Below the pieces are notes generated by a model. It saw only the letters and a list, made by a program, of their open reading frames with translations. It did not search any database and was not told the origin of the DNA. This document shows positions 1 to 8,306 of a stretch of DNA of 64,000 bases, piece by piece. Source of the stretch: Herpetosiphon aurantiacus DSM 785 (GTDB lineage: Bacteria > Chloroflexota > Chloroflexia > Chloroflexales > Herpetosiphonaceae); contig CP000875.1 in the NCBI GenBank assembly GCA_000018565.1, forward strand, positions 124,001 to 188,000, read 5' to 3'. The first letter of the stretch is position 1. Each line of letters starts with the position of its first letter. Both the position numbers and the translations under genes were made by a program.

Positions 1-1185
1 GCGATTCGCGCCATGCTCGATAGTTTGACGTTGGCTGAGCATGGCGTTGATGGTAAAGCGATCTATGTGTATGGCGAGGGCTGGAATTTTGGCGAAGTTG
101 CCGACGGTGCACGCGGCGAAAATGCCTCGCAATATGCCATGGCTGGTACGGGCATTGGCACCTTCAGCGATCGTCTGCGCGATGCGGCGCGGGGTGGCGG
201 CCCCTTTGTTGGTTTTCAAGTGCAGGGCTTTGCCACAGGCTTGCTTGATCGGCCTAATGTGTACGAACAGCGGGCGTTTGTTGAGCGCCATTATCAAGTT
301 GCGGTGCTCAGCGATGTGGTGCGGCTGAGTTTGGCGGGCAATTTGGCTGAGTATCCAATCCTCAGTTGCGAAGGCCAACAAACTTTGGGCGGCCACTTGT
401 ATATCAATGGCAAACCAGCAGCCTATGGTTTACGTCCTGATGATCATATTGCCTATGTTTCAGCCCACGATAATGAAACCTTATTTGATGGAGTGCAAGT
501 CAAAGCCCCGCTCGAATCGCCAATCGCCGAGCGGGTGCGTATGCACAATTTGGCCTTGAGTTTAGTGGCCTTAGCCCAAGGAATTCCATTTTTTCATGCT
601 GGCGATGAGTTGCTGCGCTCGAAATCGCTGGATCGCAACAGCTACAACTCCAGCGATTGGTTTAATCGCATCGATTGGACGGGCCAGCAGAATACTTGGG
701 GTTCGGGCTTGCCGCCCTCGGCGGATAACCATGAACATTGGGCCACGGTCGGGCCGTTGTTAGCCAACCCTGCACTCAAGCCAACCCCTGAGGATATGGC
801 ATTTAGCTATGCGCATTTTCAAACGATGCTACAAATTCGGCGTAGCTCAGGCTTGTTTCGGTTGAACAGTGCTGAATTGATCAAGCAAAAAGTCTGGTTT
901 CCCAATACTGGGCCTGATCAAGTGGTTGGTTTGGTGCTGATGGTGCTTGATGATGGTGTAGGCGAGCAGTGCGATCAGCAATTTAGCCGCATTGTGGTGG
1001 CTTTCAATGGCTCGCACCATGATTTAAGTTATAGCGATGCCAGTTTTGGTCATTACAATTTGCAACTGCACCCCTTACTGGCAAATGGCTATGATCCAGT
1101 GCTGGCGCAGGCGAGCTTTGATCGCAACCTTGGCAGCATCAGCGTGCCGGGGTTTAGCTGTGTGGTGTGGGTCGAATATCGCTAA
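1..1185 (+). CDS. Pullulanase-type alpha-1,6-glucosidase, C-terminal part (5' end outside window)
   Basis: Debranching enzyme of glycoside hydrolase family 13 that cleaves alpha-1,6 links in pullulan, starch or glycogen. The reading frame is open from base 1, so the start and the N-terminal carbohydrate-binding and catalytic parts lie upstream; about 394 residues are visible. The stretch VYGEGWNFGEV and the conserved barrel motif YVSAHDNETLFDG match pullulanases, and FFHAGDELLRSKSLDRNSYN is the typical segment after the last catalytic motif. The final 150 residues resemble the beta-rich C-terminal domain of PulA proteins. It converges on gatB across a shared hairpin. A secreted or cytoplasmic location cannot be judged without the N-terminus. 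Confidence 0.88.
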   Translation, partial: AIRAMLDSLTLAEHGVDGKAIYVYGEGWNFGEVADGARGENASQYAMAGTGIGTFSDRLRDAARGGGPFVGFQVQGFATGLLDRPNVYEQRAFVERHYQVAVLSDVVRLSLAGNLAEYPILSCEGQQTLGGHLYINGKPAAYGLRPDDHIAYVSAHDNETLFDGVQVKAPLESPIAERVRMHNLALSLVALAQGIPFFHAGDELLRSKSLDRNSYNSSDWFNRIDWTGQQNTWGSGLPPSADNHEHWATVGPLLANPALKPTPEDMAFSYAHFQTMLQIRRSSGLFRLNSAELIKQKVWFPNTGPDQVVGLVLMVLDDGVGEQCDQQFSRIVVAFNGSHHDLSYSDASFGHYNLQLHPLLANGYDPVLAQASFDRNLGSISVPGFSCVVWVEYR

Positions 1186-1192
1186 TTAAACC

Positions 1193-1230
1193 AAAGGCGG
1201 CGCAACACGTTCAAGCGTTGCGCCGCCTTT
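1193..1230. terminator. Bidirectional hairpin terminator between pullulanase and gatB
   Basis: A perfect 14-bp stem (AAAGGCGGCGCAAC, 1193-1206, pairing with 1217-1230) has a 10-base loop, an A-run on its left and T-run on its right. It lies between two convergent genes and can serve both strands. Confidence 0.85.
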
Positions 1231-1244
1231 TCGATTTAATCCGA

Positions 1245-2696
1245 TTAATTGGTGGCATCAAGCTCGGTTTTGAGCGCTTCTTCGACGACTTGTGGATTGG
1301 CTTGACCTTTGGTTGCCCGCATCACCTGACCAACCAAGAACTTGATCGCTGGCAATTTGCCACTCTTGTAGTCGGCGACCACTTTGGGATTAGCGGCGAT
1401 CGCATCGCGGGCAGCTTGGGTCAAAACGCTGCTATCGCTAATTTGGCGCAAGCCTTTGGCGTTGATAATCGCAGTTGGCGTTTCGCCAGTCCGATACATT
1501 TCTTCAAAGACTTGCTTGGCGACAGTGCTGCCGATTTCGCCTTTGGCAACCACGTCGATCAAACTGGTGAGGTTGGCAGGCGTAACCCGTTTGGCGACCT
1601 CGGCGAGGGTTTCTGCGCCATCTTTGATCAAACGGAATAACTCGCCGGTAATCCAGTTGGCAACGGGCTTTGCATTGGCTGCGCCAGCGGTGGCCACGAT
1701 GGTTTCAAAATAGTCGGCGGTTTCACGTTCGCCGCTCAACAAGGCGGCATCCTGCTTGGATAAGCCAAATTCGCTAAGATATCGAGCAAATTTGGCATCG
1801 GGCAATTCAGGCAACTCGGCGCGGCGCTCAGCAACCCACTCGCGGCTCAACTCCAGCGGCGGCAAATCTGGCTCAGGGAAGTAGCGATAATCGTGGGCAT
1901 GTTCCTTGGAGCGTTGGCTCAAGGTGATCCCTGCGGCATCGTCCCAACCACGAGTTTCTTGAATAATCGTGCCACCTTCGCGCAAAACTTTTTCTTGGCG
2001 TTCCAGTTCATAGACCAAAGCCCGCTCAAGATTGCGGAACGAGTTCATATTTTTGATCTCGACCTTGGTGCCAAATTCTTTTTGGCCTTCAGGGCGAATT
2101 GAAACATTGGCATCAACCCGCAACGCGCCTTCTTCGAGGTTGCCGCTGTTGACCCCCAAAAAGACCAAAATTTGGCGCAATTTGGTGGCATACAAGCGGG
2201 CTTCTTCGGGCGTGGTCATATCAGGCTCGCTGACGATTTCGAGCAACGGCACGCCAGAGCGATTGTAATCGACCAGCGAGTGGGTTTCATCGCCATGTTG
2301 CAACATGCCCGTATCTTCTTCGAGGTGGGCACGGGTGATGCCAACTCGCTTGGTTTCGCCATTGCCAAGGGTAATTTCTAGCTCACCATTGATACAAATT
2401 GGCTTATCGTACATGGTAATTTGCCATGCTTTGGGCAAATCGGGGTAGGTATACGATTTACGTGAAAACTCGCAATACTCAGGAATTTCGCAATTGAGCG
2501 CCAAACCAAGCAGCGCCGCCTTGCGAATTGCTTCCTGATTGACAACTGGCAAGGTGCCAGGTAAGCCAATGCTGACTTCATCGATACAGCTATTGGCGGG
2601 AGCGCTGGCATAGGCCGCGTTACAACCGCTGAACATTTTCGATTTGGTAAGAATTTGGGCATGCACTTCTAGCCCAATCGTGGCAGTATATTTCAT
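1245..2696 (-). CDS. gatB: Aspartyl/glutamyl-tRNA(Asn/Gln) amidotransferase subunit B
   Basis: Subunit B of the GatCAB complex, which amidates misacylated Asp-tRNA(Asn) or Glu-tRNA(Gln). The protein is 483 residues, the usual length. It opens with the family signature TIGLEVHAQI, has FSRKSYTYPDLPKAWQI and VDYNRSGVPLLEIVSEPD in the catalytic half, and a C-terminal GatB/YqeY-type domain for tRNA binding. The ATG at 2696 is preferred over a longer frame beginning at 2720 because GGAG sits about 7 bases before it and homologues begin MKYxxxIGLEVH. gatA and gatC are not adjacent, which is common outside Firmicutes. Its transcript ends at the shared hairpin at 1193-1230. Confidence 0.95.
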   Translation of the reverse strand: MKYTATIGLEVHAQILTKSKMFSGCNAAYASAPANSCIDEVSIGLPGTLPVVNQEAIRKAALLGLALNCEIPEYCEFSRKSYTYPDLPKAWQITMYDKPICINGELEITLGNGETKRVGITRAHLEEDTGMLQHGDETHSLVDYNRSGVPLLEIVSEPDMTTPEEARLYATKLRQILVFLGVNSGNLEEGALRVDANVSIRPEGQKEFGTKVEIKNMNSFRNLERALVYELERQEKVLREGGTIIQETRGWDDAAGITLSQRSKEHAHDYRYFPEPDLPPLELSREWVAERRAELPELPDAKFARYLSEFGLSKQDAALLSGERETADYFETIVATAGAANAKPVANWITGELFRLIKDGAETLAEVAKRVTPANLTSLIDVVAKGEIGSTVAKQVFEEMYRTGETPTAIINAKGLRQISDSSVLTQAARDAIAANPKVVADYKSGKLPAIKFLVGQVMRATKGQANPQVVEEALKTELDATN

Positions 2697-2763
2697 AGCA
2701 ACTCCGAGGCAACAGCACAATCTCCCGCTGATTGTGCCCGATCATGGCTGATTATGCAAGCTG

Positions 2764-3735
2764 TTATAGCGTTGCCAGCAGATGCATCGCTGTATATTCT
2801 TGTTCGGCGATTTGGTTCATCAGCCGACTGGCCTTTTGAATTGCCCCAAGATCGTGCTGTTTGCCCGCTTGATCGAGCAAATTTGCGACTTCTTGCCAGT
2901 TCTCGCTAATCGTGGTGAAAGTTGGTTCAGCTTGACGTAACTGTGGAGCAGCGATGATTGTACTGGCCTCGGCCAAAAAATCACGATACAGCTTGCGAAA
3001 CAGCGAGCCGCCCGTTCCGGCTCGTTCCATTAACAGGGCGGTGGTGCAAAAATCATACTCAATATTGGCGCTTGCTTCAAACCATGGCTGTAAGGCGGCG
3101 CTCGCTTTACGAATGCCTTTGTAGTTTACGTTGGTAATTGGTGGGTTGAGATAGGCTTGGGCATTATTGATGATTGCTTGGCGCACTGCTTGAGCCAAAT
3201 CGTAACTGCCCTGTGGTTTTAGGGTATAAGCCATGCTTTTTGAGGCCATCGAGCCTTTGGCCGCCCGCGCTTGGGCCAAACTTGCTAATGATGTTTGCAC
3301 AATGCTACCCTGTTGATGGGTATCAACCAAATAAGCGTGATCGTGATCATAGCCATAGATCGCCACATAATGACCAGCAAAATGAATTGGATTGCTAAAA
3401 TATTCGAGATAAAAACAATCAAGTTTCAAGCCAACGACTTGACCTTGATCAAGCAAATCTTTGACGATCGCCCAAGCCTTGGTTGACGAGCTGGTTTCTT
3501 GGCGCTCAAGTTTGAGGTTGAGTTGTTTGGCAAGGGTTTCGGTTAGTTGATCGGGCTTGACGCGTCCGCCGATAAAGGGCATCGGCATTGAGTTCATGTG
3601 CCAAAAGATGAAACTTAGGCCTTCGCCCAATCCAAACAGCAACGGCTCAGAAAGCTCGATGCCTTGTTGATAGAGCAAGGTTCCGCTGGTGGTAGTTTCA
3701 CAATGTTGGCCAATAAATGGTTTGATTGCCAGCAT
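2764..3735 (-). CDS. BtrH-like N-terminal domain protein (papain-like acyltransferase fold) with DUF4872-like C-terminus
   Basis: The 323-residue protein resembles BtrH, the enzyme that transfers an acyl group from a carrier protein in butirosin biosynthesis, followed by a helical DUF4872-type region. The family landmarks are visible: GQHCETTTSGTLLYQQGI near residue 9 with the putative nucleophilic Cys12, FGLGEGLSFIFW near 36, VGLKLDCFYLEYF near 101, and HFAGHYVAIYGYDHD near 118, which would supply the histidine. No aminoglycoside, carrier-protein or peptide-synthetase genes are nearby, so the substrate is unknown. It stands alone between gatB and a repeat-filled gap. The domain call is fairly secure; the reaction is inferred from the family only. 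Confidence 0.7.
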   Translation of the reverse strand: MLAIKPFIGQHCETTTSGTLLYQQGIELSEPLLFGLGEGLSFIFWHMNSMPMPFIGGRVKPDQLTETLAKQLNLKLERQETSSSTKAWAIVKDLLDQGQVVGLKLDCFYLEYFSNPIHFAGHYVAIYGYDHDHAYLVDTHQQGSIVQTSLASLAQARAAKGSMASKSMAYTLKPQGSYDLAQAVRQAIINNAQAYLNPPITNVNYKGIRKASAALQPWFEASANIEYDFCTTALLMERAGTGGSLFRKLYRDFLAEASTIIAAPQLRQAEPTFTTISENWQEVANLLDQAGKQHDLGAIQKASRLMNQIAEQEYTAMHLLATL

Positions 3736-3790
3736 AAATCCTCGTTATTTTTAGGGTTTATCGGGTTATTAGTACATTTTGTAGATTTAT

Positions 3791-3865
3791 GGTGATCACC
3801 ACCCTTCCGTCCCGCCTCAAGGTGGGAGACGCGGGGGCTTTAATCCCCCTGCACCCCCTCAATCA
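3791..3865. repeat. Dispersed palindromic repeat, family 2, copy 1
   Basis: This 75-bp unit carries two hairpins: CCGTCCCGCCT/AGGTGGGA, and GCGGGGGCTTTAATCCCCCTGC. Near-identical units occur inverted at 52277-52345 and in the same direction at 60662-60735. It fills most of the gap between the BtrH-like gene and the DUF790 gene. Confidence 0.8.
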
Positions 3866-3982
3866 CAATCAGGGTCGTCATCCATCCAGCGATGAACCAG
3901 CCTATCTGTGGTTCGCAACAGAAACCTACCCTTGAAAGCTCTACCGCCGAGCGAGGTGAAGGGTTGGGGGTGAGAGGAATTC

Positions 3983-5485
3983 CTAGGCGGCTTTGCCAAG
4001 CATACTACCTAATTCACGCAGTTTTTGCGGCGTAAATAGGCCAAGATTTGGCACATACTGGGCTGTGCCTTCGCGCCAACCACGCAGCGCTAAGCTAATT
4101 TCAACAGGATTACGGCATTCCAAAATTTCTAAAAGCTCGGTTTCGGCCACAAATCCAGCTTGATCGAAGCGCAACGCTAGGCGACTCCAGCGATCTAATG
4201 GTGCTTGGGCTGGGGTAAGTTGTTCGAGTTGCGCAAGCACCGTCAGCATATCGGGCGTGGTTTGATACATAACTTTGGCAACCTGGCAATTGCGCAAGAG
4301 GTTTTGATAGCTTTTGGCAATTACGACCAAGACCTTCGGTTGACCAACCAAGCGCTGCGCCAAACTCGCTGCCATCGCTTCGGTCGCAGGCACAAAGATC
4401 GGAATACGTTCGCTGCCGCGTTGGGCAATGAAATCGGGGACAAGTAACCGATGAGCCAAACTAAATGGCACAGGATCACGTCGAATGCGCCAGCCTGCAT
4501 TTTGGCTTTTGCTAACCAAGCGGCTCCAGGCTTGACTAAATTGCTGTTCAAGCGTGGTTTCCCAGCTATCGCCAAGGTTGTCTGGTTGCTGACGAGCAGT
4601 GCCACCAAGCACCGTCAACTCGCGTTTTGCCAGCTTGATTAGGCTATTTTTGCCCTGCATATGCACCTGAATTAGGCCTTCACTGGCCGCATTGGGATGG
4701 GCCGCTAGTAGACGCAAGGCACAACGGGCAATTCGGCGGCCTGTGCGCGTCCAATTGCCTAGCGCATCCTTGGCTCCATGCAAGGTCAGGGTTACGAACG
4801 TCGCTATGCAATCTTCTGGTTCGCTTAATTCGTAGCGCAGGTTATAGCGTTGGGCTAAATTATGGGCTGAAACGGCCAAGGCATTAATATCGCCATCAAG
4901 CCGTAGTTGCAACGAACGACAGTTGCGCAAACCAGTTTCGAGCGAATGAAAATTGTATAAAGCCACGATTGCGCTTGGTTCTGGGCGTTCGGCGCTGCGC
5001 ACCAACAATGCTTCTTGCTCATCATCAAGGTAGAGCACCCGCTCAAATTGGCTGGGCGTTAATCCCAATTCAGCGGCTAGTTGGCTTACCGCAGGCCAGC
5101 GTTCGCTTGGCAAAATGAAGCCATGAGTTTGATTGGCATGGGCATACAGCAAGGCCCGAAAATCGGCTGAATTGCGTAAGCCGCGTTCAACCAATTGGGC
5201 ATAGGTAGGTTGATCGAGCACTTCGGCTAGTTGCGGTTGATGCCAGCGATAGGTTTGGCTTAAACAGGCTACCAAGCCGCGTGCCAACTTGGGATCGCCA
5301 AAAAACTCCAGCAAGGTAGCGGCTTCAAATTCACGCCGCGCACGGCCAAGCATCTGCTCGTAATAGCCAATCGCATAGTCAATCGCTGCCAAATAGCGAT
5401 CATCGCGCAATTGATGCGGGTAGAGTTGGCGGCCAAGCTCACCGGTGCGGCTGGTATATTTGAAATCGGCTGGTGTAAATGACAT
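3983..5485 (-). CDS. DUF790 / Bax1-like nuclease-fold protein, partner of the XPB-like helicase
   Basis: A 500-residue DUF790 protein. The archaeal member Bax1 binds the XPB helicase and acts as a structure-specific nuclease in DNA repair. The N-terminus (KYTSRTGELGRQLYPHQL) and the helical RNSADFRALLYAH region fit the family. The PD-(D/E)xK-like core is at residues 330-380: LLVPDFIAQRG keeps the first acidic residue, but the following strand reads IPIFVPATEAM where I would expect an acidic residue in an ExxGFW-type motif, so catalysis may be lost. It lies downstream of the helicase in the same direction, separated by 310 bp of CACGAAG repeats. The start ATG has only a weak CGGAA upstream. 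Confidence 0.75.
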   Translation of the reverse strand: MSFTPADFKYTSRTGELGRQLYPHQLRDDRYLAAIDYAIGYYEQMLGRARREFEAATLLEFFGDPKLARGLVACLSQTYRWHQPQLAEVLDQPTYAQLVERGLRNSADFRALLYAHANQTHGFILPSERWPAVSQLAAELGLTPSQFERVLYLDDEQEALLVRSAERPEPSAIVALYNFHSLETGLRNCRSLQLRLDGDINALAVSAHNLAQRYNLRYELSEPEDCIATFVTLTLHGAKDALGNWTRTGRRIARCALRLLAAHPNAASEGLIQVHMQGKNSLIKLAKRELTVLGGTARQQPDNLGDSWETTLEQQFSQAWSRLVSKSQNAGWRIRRDPVPFSLAHRLLVPDFIAQRGSERIPIFVPATEAMAASLAQRLVGQPKVLVVIAKSYQNLLRNCQVAKVMYQTTPDMLTVLAQLEQLTPAQAPLDRWSRLALRFDQAGFVAETELLEILECRNPVEISLALRGWREGTAQYVPNLGLFTPQKLRELGSMLGKAA

Positions 5486-5517
5486 AATGATTCCGATACT
5501 CTAAAGATTCGGCGGTT

Positions 5518-5712
5518 GATCCACGAAGGACACGAAGAGCACGAAGGGTTGAAACCGCGAAGAACACGAAGAACACGAAGGATGTTTTTAGTCACGAATT
5601 GCCCTAATGATCCTTCTGATCTCTAACCGTAGATTCATCCTTCATCCTTCCATCGCTCTGCGGCTCTCCGTTAAAGCCTTGATCCACGAAGAGCACGAAG
5701 ATACGTTTTTAG
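5518..5712. repeat. CACGAAG word repeats within the DUF790-helicase gap
   Basis: The 310-bp gap 5486-5795 holds no gene. It has two blocks of tandem 9-base words of the form CACGAAGRR (5518-5588 and 5681-5712), followed by TTCTATG words at 5773-5803 that run to the end of the helicase gene. The same words recur at 22699, 36461, 40012, 41450, 47262, 49451 and 54773. Confidence 0.85.
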
Positions 5713-5795
5713 CCACAGATTGTTTTGATTATTCTGTTATGCTCAAAACCGAGGTTTATCCCAAGGGTTATGTTCTATGCTCTTTGTTCTATGTT

Positions 5796-7118
5796 CTACT
5801 TCGCCTGCAGATTATGGGCGGCCACGGCTTTTTTACGACGGCGGGCGGTTTGAACTTCGCTGGTATTGCGCGTGACCAACTCGTAAAGCAAGGCTTCATC
5901 GGGCTTTTTGCGCAGCACCCGCCCCAAACGCTGAATATATTCGCGGGCCGTGGCTGAACCACTGACCACAATCGCGACATTGGCATCGGGAACATCAACG
6001 CCCTCGTTCAGCACCCGCCCCGTCACCAACTTGGAATAGCGTCCAGACCGAAAGCCATCCAAAATTGATTTACGTTCATCAGCAGCTGTGCGATAGGTAA
6101 TGCTGGGTATGGCAAACTGACGGCTGATCGTATTGACCAAGGCGTTGTATTCCGAAAAGATGATGATTTTATCGTTGGGATGTTGGCTGAGCAGTTGGCC
6201 AACATGCTCAAGCTTTTTCTCGGCGTTGAGCGCAATCATTCGCGCTTGATGCTGAGCTTGGAGCGCATTGCGAGCTTGGGGGTCGCTACCAGAACGGCGA
6301 ATGAGTTCGCCGAAGAAATCGCCGCCGCTGGCCAATTTATGCCGATGTTTGGCCAAAAACCAGCGCCATGTGGTCATCAAGGTTTCGTAGCGCACCAACT
6401 CATCGGCAGTTAGATCGACCAAAATCCGTTTTTCGCGAAACTTGGCGATATGGCCTTCTTCGGCTAAATCGGCAGGCGCACGCTGATAAACCACTTTGCC
6501 AACCAAGCGATCAAGCGCGGTATGCGAGCCATCGCTGCGTTCGGGTGTGGCGGTTAAGCCTAGGCGATAGGGCGTGCGGCTGCGCAGGGCAATCGTGCTA
6601 TAGGCTGGTGAAGGCAAATGATGCACTTCATCACAAATGAGCAAGCCCAAATTTTCAAGTGGTGCATCGGGCATGGCCGCCGAAGCATAGGTAATCACGG
6701 TGATTGGTCGCCATTCACGCTGGCCATCACCAACCACGCCGACTAATTTTGGATCGAGCGCGAGGGTTTGGACCACGGTGTCGCGCCATTGATAGAGTAA
6801 TTCAATCGTTGGCACGACAATCAGCGTGCGCAGCCCAAGCTTGGCAATTGCCAACATCGCTGTGATCGTTTTGCCTGCTCCAGTGGGCAGCACAATCACC
6901 CCGTGTCCTTCGTTGGCCGTCCAAGCAGCGACGGCCTCGGTTTGATAGGGACGCGGGGCGAATTGTAATTTGGCTTTGAAGCCGCCTTGTAAACGGGCAT
7001 CAACCTCTGGCAAATCCTCGTCGGGTTCATCAAGCAGGCTTGCATCGAGCAAACTTGCCTCGTCGAGCAGCCATTGTTCTTGCTCTGGCTGCTCGGCTTG
7101 GGTGGCAGGTCGGGTCAT
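5796..7118 (-). CDS. XPB/Ssl2-type DEAD/DEAH superfamily 2 helicase
   Basis: A 440-residue superfamily 2 DNA helicase of the XPB group, which unwinds or remodels DNA during repair. Motifs in order: Walker A VLPTGAGKTIT, motif II CDEVHH (DEVH box), motif III GLTATPERSDG, a second RecA domain with FSEYNALVNTI and LNEGVDVPDANVAI, and motif VI YIQRLGRVLRKK. The ATG at 7118 is chosen because AGGAGG lies 5-6 bases upstream; an upstream in-frame start at 7154 would overlap the previous gene. It begins 9 bases after the helix-hairpin-helix gene ends, so these two are one operon, with the DUF790 gene further downstream. This mirrors the archaeal XPB-Bax1 pairing. Confidence 0.88.
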   Translation of the reverse strand: MTRPATQAEQPEQEQWLLDEASLLDASLLDEPDEDLPEVDARLQGGFKAKLQFAPRPYQTEAVAAWTANEGHGVIVLPTGAGKTITAMLAIAKLGLRTLIVVPTIELLYQWRDTVVQTLALDPKLVGVVGDGQREWRPITVITYASAAMPDAPLENLGLLICDEVHHLPSPAYSTIALRSRTPYRLGLTATPERSDGSHTALDRLVGKVVYQRAPADLAEEGHIAKFREKRILVDLTADELVRYETLMTTWRWFLAKHRHKLASGGDFFGELIRRSGSDPQARNALQAQHQARMIALNAEKKLEHVGQLLSQHPNDKIIIFSEYNALVNTISRQFAIPSITYRTAADERKSILDGFRSGRYSKLVTGRVLNEGVDVPDANVAIVVSGSATAREYIQRLGRVLRKKPDEALLYELVTRNTSEVQTARRRKKAVAAHNLQAK

Positions 7119-7126
7119 GCATCCTC

Positions 7127-7672
7127 CTAGGCGGCTTTTTGCCCATACTCCCATAAGGTTGGTTGGGTGTAGATGATGTTGCTTTTGCGGGCACTGTGAG
7201 CAGCATTGGCTGGCGGTGGCGGATCATCGGGAAACATATTCGAGACAATCAGATCGGCGCGTTGTGGCCCAACCCCCCAGATCGCGGTCAAACGTTGGTA
7301 GGCAGCTTCACGTAGCAAGGTTGCTAGCTCGACATCGCCTAGCTCTTGGCTAATGCGTTCGGCCAAAATTGGCCCAATGCCCGCGATTTTCAGCAAGCGT
7401 TGTTGGCTGGGTGGCAGCAAGGCACACAAATCGTCGTAAAAATCGAGTTGGCCTTGGGCAGCTAGCACGGTGATTTTGCGCGTGAGGCTGGCCCCAAGTT
7501 TGTTGATGCCTAAGGCTTTGCCAGCTAAGGCGCGTTCGGTGAGGGAATGGCGCAGGCGGAGAATGGCGCGAGCTACTTCGCGATAGCGCCGCACCCGATA
7601 GGGATTGGCGTTTTGGCGCTTCAGCAACGTGGCAATGTTAAACAGAATTTGGGCAATTGCGCGATTGTTCAT
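7127..7672 (-). CDS. Stand-alone helix-hairpin-helix protein resembling the PolX N-terminal domain
   Basis: A 181-residue protein that resembles the 8-kDa DNA-binding domain of family X DNA polymerases without the polymerase. Residues 1-45 (IAQILFNIATLLKRQN, NPYRVRRYREVARAI) match the PolX lyase-domain helices. Two helix-hairpin-helix motifs follow, LLKIAGIGPILAERISQELG near 100 and RLTAIWGVGPQRADLI near 130. Such motifs bind the DNA backbone without sequence preference. The ATG at 7672 is used; a TTG start at 7684 is also possible. It is the first gene of the helicase operon and probably delivers that machinery to damaged DNA (inference). The C-terminal 40 residues are low-complexity and unassigned. 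Confidence 0.75.
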   Translation of the reverse strand: MNNRAIAQILFNIATLLKRQNANPYRVRRYREVARAILRLRHSLTERALAGKALGINKLGASLTRKITVLAAQGQLDFYDDLCALLPPSQQRLLKIAGIGPILAERISQELGDVELATLLREAAYQRLTAIWGVGPQRADLIVSNMFPDDPPPPANAAHSARKSNIIYTQPTLWEYGQKAA

Positions 7673-7842
7673 GGCTATCACCAAAGCTTTCTACTGGTTC
7701 AAACGTACTGTGTCTGTGATGAAACATCTGTGCTAATTGTACTACATTTAAGCGAAATCGCAAGCGTGATTATGTTGATTTGGGCGTTTCATAGAGTTTG
7801 TTAACCTAGCCCTAGCATAGCATTTGGTTGTGTCAAAAACGA

Positions 7843-8079
7843 TCACACATTGATTTTGGTCTGAATTTGAATCTGTAAATCACTGGCGTTAATGCCATTA
7901 AACTGCTGACGTGGAATCGTCACCGCAGCGTAACCAGTTGCATCGAAACGCCGTTCAATCGCAAAATTAGGTGTGGCAATATTGACCGTTTGGGCATAGG
8001 CCGCCTCGCAATGAATCACCAAAGCCCAATCGCCGTTGGCAAGCTCTTGGGCTTCGAGATCGTAGAGATAATCCGGCAT
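7843..8079 (-). CDS. Small hypothetical protein
   Basis: A 78-residue protein I do not recognise. It is acidic and rich in predicted beta strand (for example YAAVTIPRQQFNGI), with no signal peptide or membrane segment. AAAGGA lies 7 bases before the ATG, which supports real translation. Single gene between the helicase operon and a palindromic repeat. Confidence 0.55.
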   Translation of the reverse strand: MPDYLYDLEAQELANGDWALVIHCEAAYAQTVNIATPNFAIERRFDATGYAAVTIPRQQFNGINASDLQIQIQTKINV

Positions 8080-8162
8080 TGCTGGTTCCTTTCATGAATT
8101 TGGTTCATTTTTTGCAACGCCGCCGATTGTACCAGAATTTGCTGGATTGATGTTGAGATTTT

Positions 8163-8261
8163 CCCTCACCCCCAACCCCTCTCCCACTGCGGTAGGCGAG
8201 GGGCGTTTGGTTTCGTGAGTCCCCCTCGCCTCGCGGGCGGGAGAGGGGCTAGGGGTGAGGG
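8163..8261. repeat. Dispersed ~100-bp nested inverted repeat, family 1, copy A
   Basis: The ends are inverted copies: CCCTCACCCCCAACCCCTCT on the left, and GGGAGAGGGGCTAGGGGTG on the right. An inner pair GGCGAGGGG/CCCCCTCGCC is nested inside, so a strand can fold into a long hairpin or cruciform. Other copies are at 12168, 52118 and 62028. It lies between a small hypothetical gene and the end of the WD40 gene. Confidence 0.85.
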
Positions 8262-8306
8262 ACTGCCAATCGACTACAAAATCTACCCTTGAAGGGAGTG
8301 AGCGTT

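Noticed and set aside
3736-3982. Insertion sequence at the palindromic repeats
   Set aside because: No transposase frame or target duplication is visible; called as repeats only.
5518-5712. Possible CRISPR array
   Set aside because: The words are short (about 9 bases), tandem without unique spacers, and no cas gene is in the window.
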